NCBI RefSeq assembly: GCF_000425425.1
Contig: NZ_AUDK01000013.1
Span: 1-64,000 of the forward strand
Direction: 5' to 3'
DNA length: 64,000 nucleotides
Source of the DNA: Flavobacterium daejeonense DSM 17708
Lineage (GTDB): Bacteria > Bacteroidota > Bacteroidia > Flavobacteriales > Flavobacteriaceae
The stretch's first letter is position 1, and each line of letters begins with the position of its first letter. The notes below the pieces were generated by a model. The model saw only the letters and a program-made list of their open reading frames with translations. It did no database searches and was not told the DNA's origin. A program made the position numbers and the translations under genes. Below are positions 24,077 through 35,090 of the stretch, piece by piece.

Positions 24077-25954
24077 ATGAAGTATTTTTTTGCCATTTGG
24101 TTTTTGCTTTTGTTGTTTACTCAAAATGTGTTTTCGCAGGAAACGATAACACACAAGGTTGAAAGAGGAGAAACTATTACTGAAATAGCTAAGAAATATC
24201 AGGTAACGCCTTATGATATTTACAAACTTAATCCTGATGCTAAGGATAAGTTAAAACCGAGAATGGTGCTTTTGATTCCGTCTAAATCGACAGTTGGGAG
24301 TATTGCTAATTCTGGCGAAATTACGCATAAGGTTTTGCCAAAGGAAACGTTATTTGGCATTGAAAAAAAGTATAATGTTTCGGATGCTGATTTGAAAAAA
24401 GCCAATCCTTTTTTAGAAAAAGACGGTTTGCAAATAGGACAGACTTTAATTATTCCTTCCAAAGGAGTAATAAAAACTGCTGAAAAAGCTGTTTTTCATG
24501 ATGTTCAGCCTAAAGAAACAAAGTATTCCATTGCAAAACAGTACGGAATTACGATTGCGGAATTAGAAAAGAAAAATCCGGAAATTATTTCTAATTTGCC
24601 AATTGGCTATCATTTGTTAATCAAAGGGAATCCGGTTAAGGATAAAGAAATTACTTCTAATAATGCTTTCGAAAATTCACCATATAAAAATTACGAAATA
24701 AAACCAAAGGAAACTTTGTACAGCTTGTCTAAAATGGCAGGAATGACTCAAGAGGAATTGTTGGCTTTAAATCCTGAATTGAAAAACGGAGTTGAAATTG
24801 GAATGCATATAAAAGTGCCTGCAAATACTGCTTTTTCAAGTGTTTCGGATACTAAAGTGTATGATGATTTAACTCCGAAAACTAATTTTTCGGGACGTAG
24901 AAAATTAGTTTTGTTGTTGCCGTTTAATATCTCCAGAGTTCAGGGAGATACGGTAAATTCAGTTGCAGCACGTTTGAAAAAAGATAAATTTTTGAATATG
25001 ACTCTGGATTTTTATGCTGGTGCTTTGATGGCGATTGATTCGGCTAAAACCATGGGATTGCCAATCGATGTAAGTATTTATGATTCGGAGGAAACAAAAT
25101 ACGGTTCCAATGTCGCTTCTATAGTAAGTGCGAATAATTTGCAAACAGCAGATGCGGTTATTGGACCTTTTTATCAAAATAATGCCGAGGCAACTGCTCG
25201 TTTGTTAGCGACAAATAATGTTCCGGTGATTTCGCCTTTGTCTAAAGACGCCGGAAATCCAATAGCAAATTTATATCAGACGGTTCCTTCGAATGATGTG
25301 TTGAGAACTAAAATGTTTGATTTTATGAGGGCTAAAAGAGGAAATGTAGTTGCGGTTGTGGATAAAAAGAAAACTTCAGTTATTCAGTATTTGAATCAAA
25401 ATCAAAAAGACGTGAGATTAGTTCCATTGAATGCTAACGGAACAGTTTCAGCGGAAGCTTTGAAAGTGATGTTGCTTCCTAATGCGATGAATTATGTGGT
25501 GATGGAAACGGCGAATACCTGGATGATAAAAACAACTATTGCAGCGATGCTGAGTGCGATGCCTGCTTATCAGGTGCAATTGGTGATGCTGGAGCCAAAT
25601 GATACTTTGGATTCGGATGAAATTAGTTTTGCTAATTTGGTTAAGTTGAAATTGATGTATCCTTCGGTAACAAGAGATAATACATCGCCTGAAGGATTGG
25701 TTTTTGGAAATAAATTCAGAAAGTTAAATTCGATAGCGCCAAGTGATTATGCAACCAGAGGTTTTGATGTTACTTTTGATACGATGATGCGTTTGATGCA
25801 AAATAAATCTTTCGAAGAAACTGTAAATGCGGTCGCTACACAGCAGTTTGAGAATAAGTTTCAGTATTACAAAAAAGAAGGGGAAGGTTATGCTAATGAA
25901 GGGGTTTATATATTGTATTATGACAGTGATTTGACTGCGAAAGTTGCGAATTAA
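24077..25954 (+). CDS. LysM-repeat protein with PBP1-like C-terminal domain
   Basis: A 625-residue exported protein. A signal peptide (to about residue 20, VFSQ-ET) is followed by four LysM modules at about 24-69 (HKVERGETITEIAKKY), 82-128 (HKVLPKETLFGIEKKY), 139-183 (HDVQPKETKYSIAKQY) and 205-248 (YEIKPKETLYSLSKMA), which bind peptidoglycan. From about residue 275 a type 1 periplasmic-binding fold follows (RRKLVLLLPFN, FYAGALMAIDSAKTMG, ADAVIGPFYQNNAEATARLL, VPVISPLSKD). Such proteins are conserved beside pyrG and yidC in flavobacteria. A cell-wall-bound structural or LpoA-like regulatory role is possible by analogy only. Confidence 0.9.
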   Translation: MKYFFAIWFLLLLFTQNVFSQETITHKVERGETITEIAKKYQVTPYDIYKLNPDAKDKLKPRMVLLIPSKSTVGSIANSGEITHKVLPKETLFGIEKKYNVSDADLKKANPFLEKDGLQIGQTLIIPSKGVIKTAEKAVFHDVQPKETKYSIAKQYGITIAELEKKNPEIISNLPIGYHLLIKGNPVKDKEITSNNAFENSPYKNYEIKPKETLYSLSKMAGMTQEELLALNPELKNGVEIGMHIKVPANTAFSSVSDTKVYDDLTPKTNFSGRRKLVLLLPFNISRVQGDTVNSVAARLKKDKFLNMTLDFYAGALMAIDSAKTMGLPIDVSIYDSEETKYGSNVASIVSANNLQTADAVIGPFYQNNAEATARLLATNNVPVISPLSKDAGNPIANLYQTVPSNDVLRTKMFDFMRAKRGNVVAVVDKKKTSVIQYLNQNQKDVRLVPLNANGTVSAEALKVMLLPNAMNYVVMETANTWMIKTTIAAMLSAMPAYQVQLVMLEPNDTLDSDEISFANLVKLKLMYPSVTRDNTSPEGLVFGNKFRKLNSIAPSDYATRGFDVTFDTMMRLMQNKSFEETVNAVATQQFENKFQYYKKEGEGYANEGVYILYYDSDLTAKVAN

Positions 25955-25958
25955 TTTT

Positions 25959-26192
25959 ATGGATGCTTATCAAAAACAGCTGATAAAACTGGCTTATACG
26001 CAAATGCCTTTTGGAAAATATGAAGGTCGTTTTTTGATAGATTTGCCTGAGCATTATGTGGTTTGGTATCACAATAAAGGCTTTCCAAAAGGAGAATTAG
26101 GACAACAACTTCAGTTGGTTTATGAATTAAAATTAAACGGATTAGAAGAATTGATACGAAATATTAAAAAAAGGTATCCAAAACCTCATTAA
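25959..26192 (+). CDS. DUF3820 family small protein
   Basis: A 77-residue cytosolic protein starting at ATG 25959 (MDAYQKQLIKLAYTQMPFGKYEGRFLIDLPEHYVVWY cannot be confused with other families). The core MPFGKYEG, DLPEHYVVW and NKGFPKGELG matches DUF3820, sometimes called QueD-like or quorum-linked without proof. It starts 4 bases after the LysM gene's stop, so both are co-transcribed and perhaps coupled. The earlier in-frame ATG at 25944 overlaps the LysM gene and is less likely. Its stop codon lies within the stem of the downstream terminator. Function unknown. Confidence 0.88.
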   Translation: MDAYQKQLIKLAYTQMPFGKYEGRFLIDLPEHYVVWYHNKGFPKGELGQQLQLVYELKLNGLEELIRNIKKRYPKPH

Positions 26193-26215
26193 TTACAAAA
26201 TTAATGAGGTTTTTC
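26181..26215 (+). terminator. Terminator overlapping the end of the DUF3820 gene
   Basis: A perfect 14-bp stem (AAACCTCATTAATT / AATTAATGAGGTTT) with a 4-base loop ends in a T run. Its left arm contains the last codons and the TAA of the DUF3820 gene. Confidence 0.9.
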
Positions 26216-26287
26216 TTTTTGAGTTGACAAATGTCAATTTTAGAAATTATCTCATTTCCAAATTAGCATAATCTAAATTTATAATCG

Positions 26288-26295
26288 TATTTTTG
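26288..26295 (+). promoter_or_regulatory. -7 promoter box of pyrG
   Basis: TATTTTTG matches TAnnTTTG and lies 39 bases before the pyrG ATG. The -33 element is weak. Confidence 0.55.
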
Positions 26296-26328
26296 CCACG
26301 TTTTTTACACAACTACAATACAAACTAG

Positions 26329-27948
<1,620 letters not shown>

Positions 27949-28015
27949 GGGTTTTCTGAAAATGAAATCTTAAATAATTTAGACGATAAGTCTGGAAAAA
28001 TAATTTAAATTAAAA

Positions 28016-29908
28016 ATGGAAGAAAAAAAGTTTGACCCCAATTCGCTGATTGGTTTTATATTGATTTTCGGTATATTACTTTGGATAATGTATCAAAACA
28101 AACCTTCTGATGCAGAAATTGCGGCAGAAAAAGCCAAAAAAGAATTGGTTGTTAAAGATTCAAAAGTTAAGGAAAGTGCAGCTAAAATCGGCTCCGTTTC
28201 CGGAACAGCTAATGATAGTTTACAATTAACCCAATTGCAAAAAAGCTTAGGGAGTTTTGCATATTCAGCTACTTTACCATCGGCTAAAGACGAATTTACT
28301 ACTATTGAAAATAAATTAGTAAAACTTACTATTGCTAACAAAGGTGGTTATATCGTTGAGGCTACATTAAAAGATTTTGAACGTTCCAAAAAAGGTTCCG
28401 GTCAATTGGTACAATTGATTAAAGACAACAATGCGCAATTTAATTTGCAATTAGCCACTGCTGATAATCATACTTTAAATACTAAAGACCTTTATTTTGA
28501 GCCAACATTGACAAAAAATGGGGTAGACCAAATTTTGACAATGAAATTGAAAGCTTCTGAAAATGCCTATTTAGCATATAAATATGTTTTGAAAGCTGAA
28601 GATTATATGTTGGATTTTGATATTCAGACACAAGGGTTGAATACTATTTTAAAAACCAATAAACCATTGCAGTTAGAATGGGATTTTAAAACCTATGCTA
28701 ATGAAAAAAGTGTTTCTTATGAAAATCGTTATTCTGAATTGTATTTCGAATATGAAGATGGTAAGAAAGATTATTTAGGTCAGGGACACGATAAAACGGA
28801 AACTGTTGAAGAGGTTTCTTACGTAGCTTACAAGCAACACTTTTTCTCGTCAATTTTATTGACAGAACAGCCGTTTAAAACCGTTGAGTTGTATTCTAAT
28901 AATTTGGTAAATGATACCGACAAGGATACTATTTTTACGAAACAGTTTAAAACTGTCGTGCCATTGGCTTTCAAAAACGGAGAGATTGACCAAAAAATGA
29001 ATTGGTACTATGGTCCTACAGATTATAAATTATTAAAATCTTACGATAGAAATTTAGAAGACATCGTAGCTTTGGGTTGGGGGATATTCGGTTGGATTAA
29101 CCGTTATCTTTTCATTCCTGCTTATGGTTTTTTAAGTATGTTTATTTCTCAGGGATGGGCGATTGTGTTGTTTACTATTTTGGTGAAATTAGTAATGTCG
29201 CCGGTAACTTATAAGTCGTTTTTGTCTCAGGCTAAGATGAAAGTATTGCGTCCTGAGATTACTGAAATTGGTGAAAAATACAAAGATGAGCCAATGAAAA
29301 AACAACAGGAAACGATGAAACTTTACAATAAAGCCGGAGTAAATCCTATGGCGGGTTGTGTGCCCGGTTTGTTGCAAATGCCTGTTTTCTACGCCTTATT
29401 CCAGTTATTTCCAGCCTTAATTCAATTAAGACATAAAGGATTCTTATGGGCAGATGATTTATCATCATTTGATTCGGTGTATAAATTGCCGTTCCATATT
29501 CCTGCTTACGGAGATCACGTGAGTTTGTTCCCAATTTTAGCTTCGATTGCCATTTTCTTTTATATGAAAATGACAACAGGAGACCAACAAATGGCAACAC
29601 CACAACAGGAAGGAATGCCGGATATGGCTAAAATGATGAAAATTATGGTGTACATTTCGCCATTAATGATGTTGTTTTTCTTCAACAGTTACGCGTCAGG
29701 ATTAAGTTTGTATTATTTTATTTCAAATACGATTACAATCGGAATCATGTTAGTAATTAAAAATTACATCATTGACAGTGATAAAATTCACGCCGAAATT
29801 CAGGAAAACAAGAAAAAAGAGCCAAAGAAACAAAGTAAGTTTCAACAAAGACTTCAGGAAGCTATGGAGCAACAGGAAGCCATGAAAGCTCAAAGAAAGA
29901 AGAAATAA
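28016..29908 (+). CDS. yidC: Membrane protein insertase YidC
   Basis: A 630-residue Oxa1-family insertase of the inner membrane. The first helix is LIGFILIFGILLWIMYQ (12-28). A large periplasmic domain (about 60-345) follows, then the conserved insertase core from GWGIFGWINRYLFIPAYGFL through WAIVLFTILVKLVMSPVTYKSFLSQAKM, the cytosolic hairpin, and NPMAGCVPGLLQMPVFYALFQLF, with later helices near ISPLMMLFFFNSYASGLSLYYF. The C-terminus is Lys/Gln-rich, usual for interaction with ribosomes. Length fits the Bacteroidota form. It lies directly after pyrG and is closed by a perfect palindromic terminator. Confidence 0.97.
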   Translation: MEEKKFDPNSLIGFILIFGILLWIMYQNKPSDAEIAAEKAKKELVVKDSKVKESAAKIGSVSGTANDSLQLTQLQKSLGSFAYSATLPSAKDEFTTIENKLVKLTIANKGGYIVEATLKDFERSKKGSGQLVQLIKDNNAQFNLQLATADNHTLNTKDLYFEPTLTKNGVDQILTMKLKASENAYLAYKYVLKAEDYMLDFDIQTQGLNTILKTNKPLQLEWDFKTYANEKSVSYENRYSELYFEYEDGKKDYLGQGHDKTETVEEVSYVAYKQHFFSSILLTEQPFKTVELYSNNLVNDTDKDTIFTKQFKTVVPLAFKNGEIDQKMNWYYGPTDYKLLKSYDRNLEDIVALGWGIFGWINRYLFIPAYGFLSMFISQGWAIVLFTILVKLVMSPVTYKSFLSQAKMKVLRPEITEIGEKYKDEPMKKQQETMKLYNKAGVNPMAGCVPGLLQMPVFYALFQLFPALIQLRHKGFLWADDLSSFDSVYKLPFHIPAYGDHVSLFPILASIAIFFYMKMTTGDQQMATPQQEGMPDMAKMMKIMVYISPLMMLFFFNSYASGLSLYYFISNTITIGIMLVIKNYIIDSDKIHAEIQENKKKEPKKQSKFQQRLQEAMEQQEAMKAQRKKK

Positions 29909-29919
29909 ATTTCAGATTC

Positions 29920-29959
29920 AAAAAATCCCGTCCCGATAGCTATCGGGACGGGATTTTTT
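29920..29959 (+). terminator. Perfect 40-base palindrome terminating yidC
   Basis: Two 20-base arms are exact reverse complements with no spacer (centre between 29939 and 29940); the core is TCCCGATAGCTATCGGGA within A6 and T6 flanks. It is therefore bidirectional in form. The TCCCGA/TCGGGA arms recur at 37999 and 53630. Confidence 0.9.
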
Positions 29960-30015
29960 GATTTAAATATAATTTTGTATTCAAAAGAATCGTTTTAGTT
30001 ACAAAAAATAATTTT

Positions 30016-30729
30016 ATGAGACTGATAAAAAAGATAAGCTGGTTGGCCTTTATCTGCTTCGGAATTTTTAATCTTCAGGCGCAGAATGCTTTTAATAATC
30101 TGGATGCCAATGGTAAAAAAGACGGCTTGTGGAAAGGCTTTTATCCGGAGTCTAAAAGATTGCGTTATGAAGGAACTTTTTCACAAGGAAAAGAAATTGG
30201 CGAGTTTAAGTTTTATGATGATACGAAAGCCGGAACCGTAATTGCAACCCGAACCTTCAATCCTAATGATAATGTGGCTTACACGGTTTTTTATGATCAG
30301 CAAAAAAATAAAGTTAGCGAAGGAAAGGTCGTTAATAAATTGTTTGAAGGCGAATGGAAATATTACCATCAGGCGGCTACAACCGTTATGACGATTGAAA
30401 ATTACAAAAACGGAAAATTGGAAGGCTTACGTTCGGTTTATTTTCCGAGCGGAAAAATTGCCGAAGAAACTTATTATAAAAACAATTTAAAAAGCGGAAG
30501 CTCAAAAAAATATTCTGAAAAAGGAATTGTTTTGGAAGAAGCTACTTTTAAAAACAACCAATACGACGGAGAAGCCATCTTTCGTGATGTAGATAATAAT
30601 GTTGTTTCCAAAGGAAAATTTCTAAACGGAAAGAAAGTGGGGATTTGGCAATTTTTTGAAAGCGGAAAGTTGACTAAGGAAGAGAATATGAGTTATCCGA
30701 AAACAAAAAATGCTGTAAAAACGAACTAA
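30016..30729 (+). CDS. Secreted YwqK/MORN-repeat protein
   Basis: A 237-residue exported protein (signal peptide ending NLQAQ-NAF). It consists of degenerate MORN-like repeats of about 22 residues: GKKDGLWKGFYPESKRLRYEG, SQGKEIGEFKFYDD, VVNKLFEGEWKYYHQ, NGKLEGLRSVYFPSGKIAEE, NNQYDGEAIFRDVDN and NGKKVGIWQFFESGKLTKEE. The family is often annotated as a YwqK antitoxin, but here the signal peptide and lack of a toxin partner argue against that role. It may bind membranes or other proteins. It lies between the yidC terminator and mnmA. Function is uncertain. Confidence 0.88.
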   Translation: MRLIKKISWLAFICFGIFNLQAQNAFNNLDANGKKDGLWKGFYPESKRLRYEGTFSQGKEIGEFKFYDDTKAGTVIATRTFNPNDNVAYTVFYDQQKNKVSEGKVVNKLFEGEWKYYHQAATTVMTIENYKNGKLEGLRSVYFPSGKIAEETYYKNNLKSGSSKKYSEKGIVLEEATFKNNQYDGEAIFRDVDNNVVSKGKFLNGKKVGIWQFFESGKLTKEENMSYPKTKNAVKTN

Positions 30730-30785
30730 TTTTTTGAATCGCAAACACGAAATTCAGTAATGAATAAAATCGTTTAAAAACTTCG

Positions 30786-30793
30786 TACCTTTG
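30786..30793 (+). promoter_or_regulatory. -7 promoter box of mnmA
   Basis: TACCTTTG fits TAnnTTTG and lies 27 bases before the mnmA ATG. Confidence 0.6.
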
Positions 30794-30820
30794 CAGCCAT
30801 AAAAAAAACAAATTTTTAGA

Positions 30821-32008
30821 ATGAAACGTGTTGTAGTTGGACTTTCCGGAGGAGTAGATTCGAGTGTTGCGGCTTATTTATTGCAGCAACAGGGCTATGA
30901 AGTGATAGGTCTTTTTATGAAAAACTGGCATGATGATTCGGTAACGATTTCAAACGAATGTCCGTGGTTAGAAGACAGTAATGACGCTTTGTTGGTAGCC
31001 GAAAAGTTAGGGATTCCGTTTCAAACCGTTGATTTAAGTGAGCAATACAAAGAAAAAATCGTTGATTATATGTTCAACGAATACGAAAAGGGAAGAACTC
31101 CAAATCCTGACGTACTTTGTAATCGCGAAATAAAATTTGATGTTTTCATGAAAATAGCTTTAAGTTTGGGAGCTGATTATGTGGCTACCGGACATTATTG
31201 CCGAAAAAGTGAAACTGAGGTAAATGGGGAAACGGTTTACCAATTGCTTTCGGGAGTGGATAACAACAAAGATCAGTCTTATTTCTTATGTCAACTGTCA
31301 CAGGAACAACTGGCTAAGTCACTTTTCCCAATTGGAGAATTAACAAAACCTCAGGTACGCGAAATCGCCGCCGAAATGGAATTGGTTACCGCCGAAAAGA
31401 AGGATTCGCAAGGATTGTGTTTTATTGGGAAAGTACGTCTGCCGGAATTTTTACAACAAAAATTACAACCTAAAGCGGGTGTAATTGTTCAGATTGATAA
31501 AGACAATTCGGTTTATAATATTGGAATTCCAAAAGGATTGACAGATGAAGAAATTTTATCTTTAGAAGCAAGTCCAATTGAATATACTCCGGAGATGGGG
31601 AAAATGGTGGGAAGACATCAGGGAGCACATTATTTTACTATCGGACAACGAAAAGGATTGAATGTAGGAGGAACGGTGGAACCTTTGTTTGTCATTGCAA
31701 CTGATGTGGAATCGAATGTGATTTATACCGGAATGGGTAGCCATCATCCGGGATTGTTCAGAAAAGCTTTGTTTGTAGAACAATCAGAAGTACACTGGAT
31801 TCGCGAAGATATGACTTTGAATGACGGAGAAACGATGAAAGTAAAAGCCAGAATCCGTTACCGTCAGGCTTTGCAGGACGCTACTTTGCATCAATTTGAG
31901 TCGGGATTGTATGTTTCTTTTGATGAACCACAATCGGCCATAACCGAAGGACAATTTGTAGCCTGGTATCTTGACGACGAATTAATAGGTTCGGGAGTGA
32001 TTTCGTAG
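30821..32008 (+). CDS. mnmA: tRNA-specific 2-thiouridylase
   Basis: A 395-residue enzyme that puts the 2-thio group on U34 of Lys, Glu and Gln tRNAs. It opens with the ATP PP-loop [18 protein letters not shown], then [10 protein letters not shown]. The two catalytic Cys lie in [12 protein letters not shown] and QGLCFIGKV. The tRNA-binding part has [13 protein letters not shown] and the C-terminal beta-barrel has [17 protein letters not shown] and a final [15 protein letters not shown]. It is complete and ends with its own terminator. Sulfur would come from a cysteine desulfurase encoded elsewhere. Confidence 0.97.
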   Translation: MKRVVVGLSGGVDSSVAAYLLQQQGYEVIGLFMKNWHDDSVTISNECPWLEDSNDALLVAEKLGIPFQTVDLSEQYKEKIVDYMFNEYEKGRTPNPDVLCNREIKFDVFMKIALSLGADYVATGHYCRKSETEVNGETVYQLLSGVDNNKDQSYFLCQLSQEQLAKSLFPIGELTKPQVREIAAEMELVTAEKKDSQGLCFIGKVRLPEFLQQKLQPKAGVIVQIDKDNSVYNIGIPKGLTDEEILSLEASPIEYTPEMGKMVGRHQGAHYFTIGQRKGLNVGGTVEPLFVIATDVESNVIYTGMGSHHPGLFRKALFVEQSEVHWIREDMTLNDGETMKVKARIRYRQALQDATLHQFESGLYVSFDEPQSAITEGQFVAWYLDDELIGSGVIS

Positions 32009-32038
32009 TTGTAGTTTCAAAAAATAAACAATATATTT

Positions 32039-32073
32039 AAGTGATTAATTCAAAATGAGTTAATCACTTTTTT
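32039..32073 (+). terminator. Terminator of mnmA
   Basis: A perfect 10-bp stem (AAGTGATTAA / TTAATCACTT) with an 11-base loop and a T run, 30 bases after the stop. Confidence 0.85.
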
Positions 32074-32086
32074 ATTTGCCGAAACT

Positions 32087-33706
32087 ATGAAGAAAATTGC
32101 TTTGTCGTTTTTTGTACTAATCCCGCTTCTTGTTTTTTCGCAACAGGATGCCTGGGTGTATTTTAAAAGCAAAGCTAATGAATCCTATTTTTACAATAAT
32201 CCGTTAGAAATGCTCTCGCAACGGGCTTTGGATAGAAGAGCCAGACAAAACATAGTTTTGGATTTCAAAGATATTCCCATAAATCAGGATTTTGTTGCGA
32301 TTGTGAATAAGGTTACAGGCATAAAAGTCATGGCAAAGTCCAAATGGATGAATGCGATACATGTAAGAGGCTCACAAACGGCAATTAATAGTTTGCAACA
32401 ATATGATTTTGTAGCTCAAATAGATTTTGCGGATAAATCTTTAAATAATTCGGCTAAAATAGTTTCGGAAGGGAATGTTGTTTTGAATAAAACCAATAAA
32501 CAAAAGAAAGAGAAATCAATTTTAGCAACAACCGCTTTTGCTACGCAAATAGAAATGCTAAACGGACAGTATTTGCACCAGCAAAATTATAAAGGTTCGG
32601 GTAAAATTATAGCAGTTTTGGATGCCGGTTTTTTAGGGGTTGATAGTGCTCCTGCTTTTAAAAGAATAAGAGAAAATAACCAAATTCTCGGAGGTTATAA
32701 TTTTGTTGCCCGTGACAATAGTTTGTATGCGCATGATACGCATGGAACGAATGTGTTGTCCACTATGGCGGCTTATACGGAGAATGCTTTGATTGGGACC
32801 GCTATTGATGCTTCTTATTATTTGTTTGTCACCGAAGATTCTGCTTCAGAGAATCCGGTTGAGGAGTCCTTATGGGTTGAGGCAGCCGAAAAAGCGGATA
32901 GTTTAGGTGTGGATATTATCAATACTTCTTTGGGGTATTCAGACTTCGATAATCCGGCCTATAATTTAACTTATAGTGAAAGAGATGGTATAACCGCTTT
33001 TATTTCCAAAGGAACAGAAATTGCCTTTAGTCGCGGAATGTTAGTTGTTGTTTCAGCGGGCAATGAAGGAAATACGTCAGAACCCCATATCAGTGTTCCC
33101 GCAGATGCTTTTTCGGTAATTACAGTAGGAGCTGTTAATGCAAATCAGCAAAAAGCAGCTTTTAGTTCGATTGGGCCAACAAGCGATGGTAGGATGAAAC
33201 CGGATGTGATGGCTTTAGGTCAAAATATAATTGTATCGGATGAAAATGGAAATCCAGTGTATTCCAATGGAACTTCTTTTTCAGCACCCATTATCTCCGG
33301 AATGTTAGCCTGTTTGTGGCAGGCTTATCCAGATGTGAGCAATCAGGAAATTAGAGATTTAGTCTTGCAGTCATCAAATTTATATGCCAGTCCGAATAAT
33401 AATTACGGTTATGGAATCCCCGATTTTAATTGGGCACTGAATAATGGAAATAATGTAAGAAAGCAGCAATTTGAATATTTTGTTGCTTATCCTAATCCTA
33501 CCGCTGATCTGTTTTCGATTCATTTTCCACCTAATTTTAATTCAGTTACGATTTGGCTTTTTAATGCATTAGGACAACAAATTTTTGAAAAAAAGATAAA
33601 GGAAACAGAGTCTGCTTTTTCGGTAGAAACTTTGAGTAATGGTATTTATTTTTATAAAATTCAATCGGAACTTTTTTCGAAAGAAGGAAAAGTGATTAAA
33701 AATTAA
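32087..33706 (+). CDS. Secreted subtilisin-like S8 protease with type IX sorting domain
   Basis: A 539-residue exported serine protease. After the signal peptide (ending LVFSQ) an N-terminal pro-region reaches to about residue 160. The catalytic triad is visible: Asp179 in IIAVLDAGF, His219 in HDTHGTNVLS and Ser in NGTSFSAPIISG (about 405), with the oxyanion region VVVSAGNEGN. The last 75 residues (VAYPNPTADLFSIHF to NGIYFYKIQ) form a type A C-terminal sorting domain, so the enzyme is exported by the type IX system and probably attached to the surface. The following gene starts 6 bases after its stop. Confidence 0.95.
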   Translation: MKKIALSFFVLIPLLVFSQQDAWVYFKSKANESYFYNNPLEMLSQRALDRRARQNIVLDFKDIPINQDFVAIVNKVTGIKVMAKSKWMNAIHVRGSQTAINSLQQYDFVAQIDFADKSLNNSAKIVSEGNVVLNKTNKQKKEKSILATTAFATQIEMLNGQYLHQQNYKGSGKIIAVLDAGFLGVDSAPAFKRIRENNQILGGYNFVARDNSLYAHDTHGTNVLSTMAAYTENALIGTAIDASYYLFVTEDSASENPVEESLWVEAAEKADSLGVDIINTSLGYSDFDNPAYNLTYSERDGITAFISKGTEIAFSRGMLVVVSAGNEGNTSEPHISVPADAFSVITVGAVNANQQKAAFSSIGPTSDGRMKPDVMALGQNIIVSDENGNPVYSNGTSFSAPIISGMLACLWQAYPDVSNQEIRDLVLQSSNLYASPNNNYGYGIPDFNWALNNGNNVRKQQFEYFVAYPNPTADLFSIHFPPNFNSVTIWLFNALGQQIFEKKIKETESAFSVETLSNGIYFYKIQSELFSKEGKVIKN

Positions 33707-33712
33707 AAGTTT

Positions 33713-34654
33713 ATGAATCGCATCACAGCACTTTTTGATATTCAATATCCCATTATTCAGGCGGGAATGGTTTGGGTTAGTGGTAACAAATTAGCCAGCG
33801 CAGTAAGCAATGCCGGGGGGTTGGGTTTAATTGGCGCCGGTTCCATGTATCCGGAAGTGTTGCGGGAACATATTCAAAAATGTCAAAAAGCGACTTCGAA
33901 ACCTTTTGGTGTTAATATTCCAATGTTGTATCCCAATATTCAGGAAATCATGCAGCTCATAGTGGAGGAAGGGGTGAAGATTGTATTTACTTCTGCCGGA
34001 AATCCGATGACTTGGACACCCTATTTAAAAGAGCACGGCATTACCGTTGTGCATGTGGTGAGCAGTACCAAATTTGCGCTAAAAGCTCAGGAAGCCGGAG
34101 TGGATGCCATTGTAGCAGAAGGTTTTGAGGCCGGAGGACATAACGGGCGGGATGAAACAACTACTTTTACTTTGATTCCGATGGTAAAAGAACAAATAAA
34201 AATTCCTATTATTGCAGCTGGTGGAATTGCTAATGGAAACGGAATGCTGGCCGCTATGATTTTAGGTGCCGATGGGGTTCAGGTGGGAAGTCGTTTTGCG
34301 GCTTCGATAGAATCTTCGGCACATGAAAATTTCAAGCAGGTCATTTTGAATACTAAAGAAGGAGGAACGCAATTAACCCTGAAAGAATTGACGCCGGTGC
34401 GCCTGATAAAAAACAAATTTTTTGATGATATTCAGGAATTATATGCCAAATGTCCAACAAAAGAGGACTTAGCTGCGTTATTAGGAAGAGCGCGTGCCAA
34501 AAGAGGAATTTTTGAAGGAGATTTAACCGAAGGCGAATTAGAAATAGGTCAGATTGCCGGATTAATTCACGAAATAAAATCGGCGGAAGCGATTGTTTTC
34601 GATATGATGCAGGAGTATCAGTTAGCCAAAAAGAAAGTGTCCCAAATTTTTTAA
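33713..34654 (+). CDS. FMN-dependent nitronate monooxygenase/FabK-like protein
   Basis: A 313-residue cytosolic TIM-barrel flavoprotein. The N-terminal ITALFDIQYPIIQAGMVWVSG, SNAGGLGLIGAGSM, GVNIPMLYP and the FMN-binding EGFEAGGHNGRDETTTFTLIPMV and IPIIAAGGIANGNGMLAAMILGADGVQVGSRF follow the nitronate monooxygenase/enoyl-ACP reductase II pattern. Similarity to FabK of streptococci is high by eye, so an enoyl-ACP reductase role is possible as well; the sequence alone does not separate the two activities. It is translationally close to the protease gene upstream (6 bases) and to a secreted protein gene downstream (2 bases), indicating an operon. Confidence 0.9.
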   Translation: MNRITALFDIQYPIIQAGMVWVSGNKLASAVSNAGGLGLIGAGSMYPEVLREHIQKCQKATSKPFGVNIPMLYPNIQEIMQLIVEEGVKIVFTSAGNPMTWTPYLKEHGITVVHVVSSTKFALKAQEAGVDAIVAEGFEAGGHNGRDETTTFTLIPMVKEQIKIPIIAAGGIANGNGMLAAMILGADGVQVGSRFAASIESSAHENFKQVILNTKEGGTQLTLKELTPVRLIKNKFFDDIQELYAKCPTKEDLAALLGRARAKRGIFEGDLTEGELEIGQIAGLIHEIKSAEAIVFDMMQEYQLAKKKVSQIF

Positions 34655-34656
34655 TA

Positions 34657-35082
34657 ATGAGATTTCAAATGACAAAAATAAAATGCCTGTATCTATGCTT
34701 ACTTTTTTTAGGAATAGGAATGCAGCAATCCTACAGCCAAACGTATAAATTCCGAACTTCCGGTTTTAGTGTTTTGGAAAGAAATGAAAAAGGCAAATGG
34801 GGCAAATGGTCTGATTTGAATTTGGTAAACATTTTGGTTACTTTGGATACCGATAAAAACCGATTTTTGATTTATTCCCGCAACATTCAATTGTATGAAA
34901 TCCTTACCTACCAACCGGAATCAGAATCGGAAACTGATTTGGTGTATTCCTTCATTTGCCGGGATAATGACGGAGTCGATTGTACCGTGTCCATTATCAC
35001 CCGTAAAAAACAAGACAACCGAAAGCAATTGTATATCACTTATCCCGATCATGTGATTGTTTATAATATCTTTACGATGTAA
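34657..35082 (+). CDS. Small secreted protein of unknown function
   Basis: A 141-residue protein with a signal peptide (CLYLCLLFLGIGMQQSYSQ). The ATG at 34657 is used, though the ATG at 34669 (MTKIKCL) also gives a good signal peptide. The mature part of about 110 residues is beta-rich, with KWGKWSDLNLVNILVTLD and QLYITYPDHVIVYNIF, and holds two Cys (FICRDNDGVDC) that could form a disulfide. It directly follows the FabK-like gene. No known domain recognised. Confidence 0.78.
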   Translation: MRFQMTKIKCLYLCLLFLGIGMQQSYSQTYKFRTSGFSVLERNEKGKWGKWSDLNLVNILVTLDTDKNRFLIYSRNIQLYEILTYQPESESETDLVYSFICRDNDGVDCTVSIITRKKQDNRKQLYITYPDHVIVYNIFTM

Positions 35083-35090
35083 AGTTGTAC

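Noticed and set aside
30016-30729. YwqK-type antitoxin of a toxin-antitoxin system
   Set aside because: The protein has a signal peptide and no adjacent toxin-like gene; the label is a family name only.
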